From an uncultured Clostridia bacterium (GTDB lineage: Bacteria; Bacillota; Clostridia; Lachnospirales; CAG-274), in assembly GCA_947624015.1 (NCBI GenBank), contig CANQIA010000012.1, forward strand, positions 1-60,406: 60,406 bases of DNA. The letters run 5' to 3'. This document shows, piece by piece, positions 51,666 to 59,200 of this stretch. A program made the translations under genes and the position numbers. Positions within the stretch are counted from its first letter, which is position 1, and each line of letters begins with the position of its first letter. The notes under the pieces were generated by a model. The model made no database searches. It saw only the letters and a list, made by a program, of their open reading frames with translations, and was not told the DNA's origin.

Positions 51666-52922
51666 TTAGTCCAAAGAGGTTATATCAAAGCTTTTCATAT
51701 TCTGATTGAATATGCCGAATATAGTCTTGCCGCCTGTTGAAGCGGTAACGTGTATGGCATTGTTTATCCAGCATTCCTCTATCTGATTAAGCACATCGGT
51801 ACCGTTGCCTATACCAAGGGTTATAAAATAATCGCCTTCTCTTATCTCAGGCCAGTCAAATGTAAAGTTGATCACATTTCTTCCTCTGGATATGGCGTAC
51901 TGCTCCGTTCCCGAAGTAAGAGATGTTTGCCCGAACACCTCGTTGCCGTATTTATCTCTTATCTGAAAGCCTACGATAGTATTTTCAATATCTATTTCCG
52001 AATTTACCACCATAGATATTTTGAATTCATCATTTCTGCGGCACTGCTCGGCAAAAGGCTCCTCGTCTATTGAATAAAAATATTTTTCTATTATAACATC
52101 CATCTTGCCGCTGTAATTTTTCGCTTCCGGGGTCTTATATTCGGAAAAATCGTCATTAGCCCCCATATCTGTACTTTTGTTTTTCTTAACTGCGCCCTGC
52201 TTAAGCTTAAAATATTTTGCAATAGCCTCCGTAGGATCTCCGTCAAATACCATTTCTCCTTCTGACATTACTATTATCCTTTTGCAAAATTTGGTCAAAG
52301 CGTTTAGGTCGTGAGATACTATAAGCACAGTGGATCTTCCTGTCAGTTCCTTTATTTTCTTATAGCACTTGGCCTGGAAGAACACATCGCCTACGCTCAG
52401 AGCCTCGTCTACAATAAGTATGTCGGGATCTATATTTATGGCTACGGCAAAGGCGAGCCTTACAAACATACCGCTTGAATATGTTCTGACAGGCTGATTT
52501 ATAAAGTCGCCTATATCGGCAAAATCAAGTATATCCTTAAGTCTTTTTTCCACCTCGGCTCTTGAATACCCCATCATTGTGCCGTTGAGATATATATTCT
52601 CCATGCCGGTATAATCCATGTTAAAGCCTGCTCCCAGCTCCAGCAAAGCGGATATCCTTCCGTTTATCTCAACGCTGCCCTTAGTGGGAGTAAGCACTCC
52701 CGTGATTATTTTGAGCAGAGTGGACTTTCCTGCGCCGTTTACGCCTATTATGCCTACGGTCTCGCCCTTGTCCACATTAAAAGACACATGGTTAAGGGCA
52801 TAGTGTTCCTTATAATACACCTTCTTTGACAGGCTCAGAGCTTCCTTTATCCTGTCCGTAGGCTTGTCATAGAGCTTATACATTTTATATAGATTTTCAA
52901 CCTTTATAGAAATATCCGCCAT
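51666..52922 (-). CDS. Polysaccharide ABC transporter ATPase with Wzt-type C-terminal domain
   Basis: A 418-residue ATPase of the TagH/Wzt type that powers export of a lipid-linked surface polysaccharide. The nucleotide-binding domain (about 1-245) has Walker A GVNGAGKSTLLKI, signature YSSGMFVRLAFA, Walker B DILIVDEALS and a switch histidine in LIVSHDLNA. A further 165 residues form a beta domain (VVNSEIDIENTIVGFQIRD, RNVINFTFDWPEIREGDYFITLGIG) matching the Wzt carbohydrate-binding C-terminal domain, which in Gram-negative systems recognises the modified chain end. It starts 12 bp after the permease gene with an AAGGAG site. Confidence 0.94.
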   Translation of the reverse strand: MADISIKVENLYKMYKLYDKPTDRIKEALSLSKKVYYKEHYALNHVSFNVDKGETVGIIGVNGAGKSTLLKIITGVLTPTKGSVEINGRISALLELGAGFNMDYTGMENIYLNGTMMGYSRAEVEKRLKDILDFADIGDFINQPVRTYSSGMFVRLAFAVAINIDPDILIVDEALSVGDVFFQAKCYKKIKELTGRSTVLIVSHDLNALTKFCKRIIVMSEGEMVFDGDPTEAIAKYFKLKQGAVKKNKSTDMGANDDFSEYKTPEAKNYSGKMDVIIEKYFYSIDEEPFAEQCRRNDEFKISMVVNSEIDIENTIVGFQIRDKYGNEVFGQTSLTSGTEQYAISRGRNVINFTFDWPEIREGDYFITLGIGNGTDVLNQIEECWINNAIHVTASTGGKTIFGIFNQNMKSFDITSLD

Positions 52923-52934
52923 TACTGTCTCCTT

Positions 52935-54323
52935 CTATAAAACATCGGCAAAATGAGGTCTTAATTTACCGAATATGATACAGCCGATAAGCATAAGGGC
53001 AAAAACGACTATCCAAAAATACAATGTCTGCTTTATATTGTTATAGAACACAACATTATAAATAAGGCTGTCCCTGTAGCCCTGTACAACATAATACATA
53101 GGGTTCAGCTTAAATATTCCCCTAAGATTGGCAGGAATTATATCGATATTCCAAAGTATTGGGGTAAGCCACATTCCAAACTGCAGTATTATATTCATCA
53201 TCTGCCCCAGATCCTTGAAAAACACCATAAGCGGCGCCGTTATCAGGCTCAGGCTTATTACAAGCACTATTGTGCAAAAGCTGTAATACAATATCTGCAA
53301 TGTATATATATTGGGTCGCAGACCATATATAAAATAGATAAAAAGCATAAAGCACACAAAGAATATGTGTACGAATAAATTGGATATTATTTTAACAAGA
53401 GGAAGAATGTGTACCTTAAATACGACCTTTTTAACAAGAAAGCTGTATTCTATAAGGCAGTTTGAAGCGGAGCTCCATGCGTCGGAGAAGAAGAACCACG
53501 GTATAATGCCCGCTATAAACCATATTATAAAGGGAACATTCCCCACATCCGTACTTCTGAAGCCTACCTGGAACACGAACCAGAACACAAGTATGGTACA
53601 CACAGGCTGAACGAACGCCCATACCGCTCCGAAGTAGGAGCCGGAATACTTTGTCTTAAAATCGTTCTTAGCCAGTGAAAGGATAAGCGTTCTGTTTTGC
53701 CACAGATCAAGAGCCATGGAATAAACGGACTTTAGCCGTACATACCTGTATATGAGGAACACTATAACGATAGCCGAAATGCCTGCCCATATATCGTTAT
53801 GATTTTTAAAGGGCGTCACATTTATTTCCTCAGCTACGATATAGGGATCCTTGCCTGTTGTCACAATATCAAGCACGCCGTTTTCATACGACGTTTTCAC
53901 ATCGTGATTATTGGGATTTTGTCCCATAGCGTTCAGATCTATATTGCAGTAGCCCCTGTCGTCTTGATATGTCAATTTTCTTATTACAATATGAGCAGAC
54001 TCGCTGTTTCCCGGATCGAGCCTTAATTTATGCACGCTCAGAGGCGTAAGCTTTATCTTTTCTTTGATAGAGAGCCTTCCGTCTTTAATGGGTATATTTA
54101 CATTGTCGAAAAGATCCCCTGTAAATTCAACATTGTTATCAAGGGTATAGTACACCTGTACGGGACCCTCGTACACTCCCGTGGCTTCCATGTCCGCATA
54201 AAGCTTACAGCCCTTGTAAAAGGAGTCGAAAAAATTAAGACACAGCGAAAAGGTTATTAAAAAAAGCAGTATATAACAAATCGTCTTAACTGTATAAAAC
54301 AGTATTCCCTTAATATTTATCAT
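52935..54323 (-). CDS. Polysaccharide ABC-2 permease with an N-terminal extracytoplasmic domain
   Basis: A 462-residue Wzm/TagG-like permease. Unusually, about 190 residues precede the ABC-2 membrane domain: one transmembrane helix (about residues 8-30), an extracytoplasmic beta-rich region (about 35-175, with TPLSVHKLRLDPGNSESAHI) and a second helix (IWAGISAIVIVFLIYRYV). The permease core starts near residue 205 (LWQNRTLILSLAKNDFKTKY) and has six helices. Canonical permeases are about 260 residues long. The start at 54323 has a GAGGT site; an ATG 16 codons upstream would overlap the -10 region and is rejected. It is the first gene of the operon. Confidence 0.9.
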   Translation of the reverse strand: MINIKGILFYTVKTICYILLFLITFSLCLNFFDSFYKGCKLYADMEATGVYEGPVQVYYTLDNNVEFTGDLFDNVNIPIKDGRLSIKEKIKLTPLSVHKLRLDPGNSESAHIVIRKLTYQDDRGYCNIDLNAMGQNPNNHDVKTSYENGVLDIVTTGKDPYIVAEEINVTPFKNHNDIWAGISAIVIVFLIYRYVRLKSVYSMALDLWQNRTLILSLAKNDFKTKYSGSYFGAVWAFVQPVCTILVFWFVFQVGFRSTDVGNVPFIIWFIAGIIPWFFFSDAWSSASNCLIEYSFLVKKVVFKVHILPLVKIISNLFVHIFFVCFMLFIYFIYGLRPNIYTLQILYYSFCTIVLVISLSLITAPLMVFFKDLGQMMNIILQFGMWLTPILWNIDIIPANLRGIFKLNPMYYVVQGYRDSLIYNVVFYNNIKQTLYFWIVVFALMLIGCIIFGKLRPHFADVL

Positions 54324-54359
54324 TGTAAAACCTCGTCTGAAAGTATAGTCAGCTATTTT

Positions 54360-54388
54360 ATTATACACCATTTTTATAACAAAATAAA
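54360..54388 (-). promoter_or_regulatory. Promoter of the surface-polysaccharide operon
   Basis: TATAAT (54360-54365) 17 bases after a poor -35, TTTATT (54383-54388), on the minus strand. An overlapping alternative is TTGTAA-17-TATAAA a few bases further upstream. It is divergent from the ssrA promoter. Confidence 0.5.
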
Positions 54389-54451
54389 CATTTTTTTACA
54401 ATTATAAATTAATATTAAGTTTTTTGTAATTAAATTGTTATAGGGATGCCC

Positions 54452-54479
54452 TTGACTTTTTCCCAAAATCCTTTATACT
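54452..54479 (+). promoter_or_regulatory. ssrA promoter
   Basis: TTGACT (54452-54457), 16-base spacer, TATACT (54474-54479), ending 14 bp upstream of the mature tmRNA 5' end. Confidence 0.7.
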
Positions 54480-54493
54480 ATTATTACAAATAT

Positions 54494-54845
54494 GGGGATG
54501 CAACGGTTTCGACGGGGATTTTGAAATCGGGAATAGCCATTGGAGGTGGGAGACTCCTTAAAAGCCCAAAACTTTTAAAAATAAACGACGAATCTAACGT
54601 TGCTTTAGCAGCCTAATTGCGCTGCTCGTCGGTCTCAGGTCTCCCGCAGCCTGAGTGTCCGGCGTCGAACACTGCGGGGAACTTTCTTTGTAAAGCTTTG
54701 AGCAGAGAAAAGAGCCTATGAAGCTACTGACGTTTGCAGCCTGTTTGTCGGCAGCAGACAGAGGGAATACCCAATAGACAAACTGTAATGGGAGAAGTTC
54801 CTGCCGACAGATCTTCGGACACGAGTTCGACTCTCGTCATCTCCA
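54494..54845 (+). ncRNA. ssrA: Transfer-messenger RNA (tmRNA)
   Basis: About 352 bases. The tRNA-like ends are clear: 5' GGGGATG pairs with 3' CATCTCC, with a following discriminator A, and the T-arm (GAGTTCGACTCTC) precedes it. The characteristic GGTTTCGACGGGG follows the 5' stem. The 3' CCA is not encoded and would be added. The tag reading frame codes NDESNVALAA before a TAA stop, close to the NVALAA ending used by Firmicutes. Aligning to E. coli tmRNA puts the resume codon at ATA, giving I-NDESNVALAA after the charged alanine; if AAC is used it would be NDESNVALAA. Function: rescue of stalled ribosomes with SmpB and tagging for proteolysis. Confidence 0.97.
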
Positions 54846-54981
54846 GTCAACGCACCGATAGTCGAACATTTTCGACCTAGGTATATTCGCATCCGATTAG
54901 ATGAGGACGCCGTAATGTTCCTTGTGCCAAAGGGCATTATACTAAGGTGCAAATTGTAATATACTCGATTCGTCTATGTTG

Positions 54982-55026
54982 AAATTTAAAGGCTATGGCA
55001 TATTAAATGCCATAGCCTTTAAATTT
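54982..55026 (+). terminator. 20-bp perfect inverted repeat downstream of ssrA
   Basis: A perfect 20-bp inverted repeat (arms start AAATTTAAAGGC) with a 5-base loop, 136 bp after the tmRNA. It is the likely ssrA terminator or a processing hairpin; the T run lies within the stem. Between 54846 and 54981 I see no gene. Confidence 0.6.
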
Positions 55027-55095
55027 GCCTCTCCGTCAGTTATACGGACTGGCTAAATGCTACTCTCGACCCTTCCACCGCCTAACGGCGGTCCC

Positions 55096-55152
55096 CCTCC
55101 CCTTAATGCCTGCAATAAAACACGTTGCGTTTTATTGCAAGGCTAGGGGAGG
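55096..55152. repeat. Imperfect palindromic REP-like element
   Basis: Outer arms CCTCCCCTTA and TAGGGGAGG enclose an inner perfect 11-bp inverted repeat (TGCAATAAAAC / GTTTTATTGCA). It resembles the intergenic palindromic elements common in gut Firmicutes, which carry no coding capacity. Confidence 0.65.
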
Positions 55153-55588
55153 CTGGAGGTGGGGAGGCTGAGCGGCTTTTCTCTCCTTTACAGGGGAGGC
55201 TGGAGGTGGGGAGGCTGAGCGGCTTTCCTCTCCTTTACAGGGAGGCTGGAGGTGGGAAGGCTGAGCGGCTTTCCTCTCCTTTACAGGGGAGCTGGAGGTG
55301 GGGAGGCTGAGCGGCTTTTCTCTCCTTTACAGGGGAGCTGGAGGTGGGGAGGCTGAGCGGCTTTTCTCTCCTTTACAGGGGAGCTGGAGGTGGGGAGGCT
55401 GAGCGGCTTTCCTCTCCTTTACAGGGGAGCTGGAGGTGGGGAGGCTGAGCGGCTTTTCTCTCCTTTACAAGGGAGCTGGAGGTGGGGAGGCTGAGCGGCT
55501 TTTCTCTCCTTTACAGGGGAGGCTGGAGGTGGGGAGGCTGAGCGGCTTCCCTCTCCTTTACAGGGGAGGCTAGAGGTGGGGAGGTAGT
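55152..55588. repeat. 46-47 bp tandem array, nine full copies plus a partial copy
   Basis: Copies start at 55152, 55199, 55245, 55291, 55337, 55383, 55429, 55475, 55522 and a truncated one at 55569. Each begins GCTGGAGGTGGGGAGGCTGA and ends with a CTCTCC/GGGGAG hairpin around TTTACA. Copies differ by one or two bases and by presence of one G. There are no unique spacers, so it is not a CRISPR array. The open frames crossing it are chance. Confidence 0.9.
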
Positions 55589-55651
55589 GGTAACAGCTCA
55601 GGTATTATTTTTCAAAGTAAATAAACGACCTTGAAAAACGCAAACCAGAGG

Positions 55652-55732
55652 CTCCCCTTCAGATAAGGGGAGCTGGCAGGCACGTCAAAAATTTTGGACT
55701 AAAACATTTTTGAACGTGCCTGACTGAAGGGT
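55652..55732. repeat. Palindromic intergenic element (CTCCCCTT type)
   Basis: A CTCCCCTT/AAGGGGAG hairpin is followed by a long inverted repeat (arms around GGCACGT and ACGTGCC with an AAAAAT/ATTTTT core) and a GACTGAAGGG tail. The hairpin shares its core with the tandem array unit, suggesting common origin. Confidence 0.6.
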
Positions 55733-55784
55733 CGATAACACAAACAATAATTCAACATAAGGAAAGTTGAATAGCATATTCCTA

Positions 55785-56058
55785 AGGCTCCCCTTACGAG
55801 AAGGTTCAGCACTTTTGCCTATGGCAAAGCCAACAGCTTTATTATTAAACCTCCCCTACCGAGTGGTTTGCATCGGAAAGCTATCCGACAAACCGAAGGT
55901 TTGCTTTTGCGGAGCAAAAGTGCTGAAAGGGGGACCATGCGAAGCATGGTGGAGAGGTGCCAAACGAGAAACTGCCTACCTCCCCACCTCAAACCTCCCC
56001 TACCGAGGGGAGGTGGCAGCCGCTAGGCTGACGGAGAGGTGCCAAAAGAGAAACTGCC
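55785..56058. repeat. Nested repeat cluster with direct and inverted repeats
   Basis: A 26-bp direct repeat occurs at 55951-55976 and 56033-56058 with one mismatch, and a 17-bp repeat (AAACCTCCCCTACCGAG) at 55847-55863 and 55991-56007. A 14-bp inverted repeat joins 55805-55818 to 55914-55927. Smaller hairpins such as ACCATGC-GAA-GCATGGT lie within. It is probably two diverged copies of one palindromic element; I see no gene in 55589-56078. Confidence 0.6.
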
Positions 56059-56078
56059 ATCCTCATAAAATATCCTCC

Positions 56079-56114
56079 AAAAAAAATAAGCCAAGGAACA
56101 CCTTGGCTTATTTT
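56079..56114 (-). terminator. Intrinsic terminator after the 49-residue peptide gene
   Basis: TAAGCCAAGG/CCTTGGCTTA, a 10-bp stem with a 4-base loop, followed on the minus strand by a run of eight T. It marks the end of the peptide/secreted-protein transcript. Confidence 0.88.
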
Positions 56115-56121
56115 AATATAA

Positions 56122-56271
56122 TCAGCTATGCAGTTTGAATGACTGTCCTGACATCTGACCGTTTGCCGTATAAGCAGCGATAGGCGCAGAACCCACAAGC
56201 TTTAAATTAGTTTTATCCACAGCATCATAGCAAGTAACCATCATGCCGGGTTTTGAATATTCCTTTTTCAT
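56122..56271 (-). CDS. 49-residue peptide, possible RiPP-like precursor or small accessory peptide
   Basis: A short open frame not reported as a gene by length-limited callers. It begins at ATG 56271 with a perfect AGGAGGT site 8 bases upstream and ends with TGA just before a strong terminator. The sequence starts MKKEYSKPGMMVTCYDAVDK and continues with a small hydrophobic/glycine-containing second half ending GQSFKLHS. It has one cysteine and no signal peptide. The MKKxYxKPxM start resembles leaders of several short Firmicutes peptides with a YxxP motif, but no maturation enzyme or exporter is in the window. It is 19 bp downstream of the 1,360-residue protein gene, so the two are probably co-transcribed. 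Function unknown. Confidence 0.72.
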   Translation of the reverse strand: MKKEYSKPGMMVTCYDAVDKTNLKLVGSAPIAAYTANGQMSGQSFKLHS

Positions 56272-56290
56272 AATAAATTACCTCCTATAA

Positions 56291-59200
56291 TTACTCTGCC
56301 GCCGGGGTAAGATAAATGTTATTATCATCTTCTGTACCCTCTCCTGCGCTTTTTGAGACCTGAGTGTATATTTTGTTTGCAGCAGTACTGAAATCTTCTT
56401 CATAGGAAACCCATGGAACAAGTACAATAGGTGTATCTGTTGCCACAAAGGTCTGAACATAAACGCTTGCAAAATCGCTGCCTGAAGCAGGATTGAGCTG
56501 ACCAATGCTCGGACTACCCTCTTCCTTTGATGTATGCTCATAGTCAACGGCAGTGTTTACAATACCGTCCTCATTTCCTGCAAATGTTATTGTATAGAGC
56601 TTTGTAGGAGCATCCTCATTTGCCATTTCCCTTAAGGATTCATTGAACTTATTACCTATTTTTGAACTTTGGCTTGCTTTATCATAAGCAGTCTTATCAT
56701 ATACATCATAGCCTACCGCCGTTATCTGGCTAAGCGCATACTCGGCAGTTTCCTTGTTTGTAAGATCTGCACCGCTAAGACTGATAGCGCCTATTACTCT
56801 GAATACTGTATCATCGGATGACGGAGCGCCTGAATCATTTACAGCCTCAAGCTCAACGCCGGGATGTGCCTCTGTAAATGCACTATACTTACCCAGATCT
56901 GCTTTTGCCTGTACATCTGTAAGCTTGTCATTTGGAGCGTCAAAAATATTGTTGGGATTAAGTATTCTTATAGACTTAATATATATCTTATCAGCTTTCT
57001 CATTTGTTATTTTGTATGTATAGCCTGCTTTTATTTTAAATGCAGCTCTTTTATTTGCCGCCTGAGTTACGTCAACTTTCTGCCAAGCGCTGATGCCGTC
57101 TTCACTTTCATTAACGACTATTTCATTACTTGACTTGCCTGTTGCTGTTCTGTCCACATTGGCAGTTATATCGCCGCCTGCATTGTTTACAACAGATTCA
57201 TCTACCTTGAATATAATAGATGTAGCTCTGGTAGTTGAATTGTTAAGTATACCGTACTGATTGAAATCGGGCACTGCATTTGTTGCTTCATTAAAGTCGG
57301 CGTCCTTCATAACATCGTTGAATGTGTCGCTGCAATAGCCTGCTGCGTCATAATCTGAAAGAGCAGCTACTTCAAACGTATATGTTACATTATCTCTTGC
57401 GTCATTACCACCGCATACTCTTACCTTGTCATTACCAAAGCCGTACTGACCGAATTTAAGAGGTGTGGTATGCTCTCCCTTTATGGTAGGGCTTTCAAGG
57501 TCAAGCTTTGATATATCTTTTGTTCCTGTAAACTGAACTCCGTACTCCTGACCTGTTTCAGCGCCTTCGGGAACAGTGTAAACAAGATATCTTTCGGAGT
57601 CCTCGCCTTTCTTGCCGTTGAAGAACTTTATGTCACTCTTATGAGCAAGTTCGGTATCGAGTTCGCCCTTGTTTCTTGTTACCCATTTCCAGATATTGGT
57701 TGCATCCTTACCTGATATTGTAAACTGCTCGCCGGGCTCAACGCCTGTAAAGGTCTTGGCGTTAGAATCTCCCATTGCCTTTATTGTTACGGTGCTCTTG
57801 TCCTTTAATCTTGTGATAGTGATATTGCCCTTTGAATCGGCTGCGTCGTTAGACCCGCTTATCATAGAAGTATCGGCAACGTCAAACTTGACCGTTGCGC
57901 CTGATTTAACTATGGTGGTCTTTTCTATTTTAATATTTCCAAGATAGAATTCTCTTGCTGGATTGTTTGCCGTATTTGCGGTAATTTGCTTGATCTGTCC
58001 GAGAGCCGGAGCTGAAATCGTAACAGGATCTTGTTCATCAAGTTGAAGAGTTACCTCTTTATTGTCAAAATCAAAGGTAATTACATACTTGACCTCTTTA
58101 TTGCCATAATCCTCATATTTTACACCTGCTTCGGCATAAGTATATTTAGTTTCACCGCTAACGGTTTCTTTTAACGCAAGTGATATCATACCGTTTGTTG
58201 GATCGCTGATACCTTTTTTGTTATCGCTTGTATATTCATCTTTATTTTTAGCTTTAGTTGAGGTGGTTCTTATGCTCACATTATTGCCGAAATCAAGTAT
58301 GTTCCACTTTCCGCCGCCGTTTGTAATATTGCCTATAGTACCTGATATTTTAAGGGCGCCGGAATTTACCGCCTTTATATTGTTTGTCATAGGCATAGTC
58401 ATTTTTGTTGATATACCATTGTCGGGTGTACTGTCAACAAGCTGTGCCTTTCCTTCGGATATGGTTACATTATTTATATCAGTATTGAGGCTTGCATAAG
58501 CTCCATTATAACCTTCGACTAATGCCTTCTCGCTTTCGGTTATAAGCATACCGTCGCCTGTAAATACATAACCCTCATCTGTAGGCTCGATCTGTACAGG
58601 TTGTTTACTAGCCGATACGACTTCAAACTTAGCTTCGATTATTCTGATATTGCCGTTTTCGCCTACCTTACCCTTATTATAAACGCCGTATGTTTGATTG
58701 CTTTGAAGTTTGTCAAATACGATATCCTCTTTTACGCCTTCATCTACAGTCGCTGTAACGGGCTTGCTTTCCACATCTTCGCCTATCTCTTCGCTTGCAT
58801 CGGAACCTGTTGTTTTAGCAAGACCAAGAGTTGCGCCTGTGCCTGTGGAGCTGTCGTCCTTTACGCTCTGAACCTTAAGAGTAAGTTTTCCTGTATTGCC
58901 CTCTCCAAGTTCGCCTACGGTAAATCCAATGCCGCCCTTTAATATTTCTGCCTGAGCATCTTGATCGCCGCCGTCTTTAGAAGCAGCTCTGAGAACTATT
59001 GCCATAGCGTCCTCGCCATAGCCGTCTTCAACGCTTCCGCTTACAGAATATACATTCTGATAGCTGTCTTTGCTAATTACTCTGAAATAACCTTCGCCAA
59101 GTCTTGTGCCGCCGTAAAGACGCTCGCCTTTAAGATCTGACGCATTTACAATGCCCTTTGTAAGGTCAACACTCTCTACGCCTTCTGTAAATGACTTAAT

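Noticed and set aside
54820..54850. attachment site duplication at the tmRNA 3' end
   Set aside because: No second copy of the tmRNA 3' end and no integrase gene were seen in the window.
54716..54952. 78-residue minus-strand frame over ssrA
   Set aside because: Antisense of tmRNA sequence; no coding evidence.
55125..55310. Open frame of 61 residues across the tandem repeat
   Set aside because: It simply translates the repeat unit, has no ribosome site and is not conserved in frame where units differ by one base.
55152..55588. CRISPR array
   Set aside because: The copies are head-to-tail with no unique spacers and no cas genes nearby.
55767..56138. Open frame of 123 residues in the palindromic region
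   Set aside because: It lies within repeat elements and runs antisense into the terminator and peptide gene; no ribosome site.
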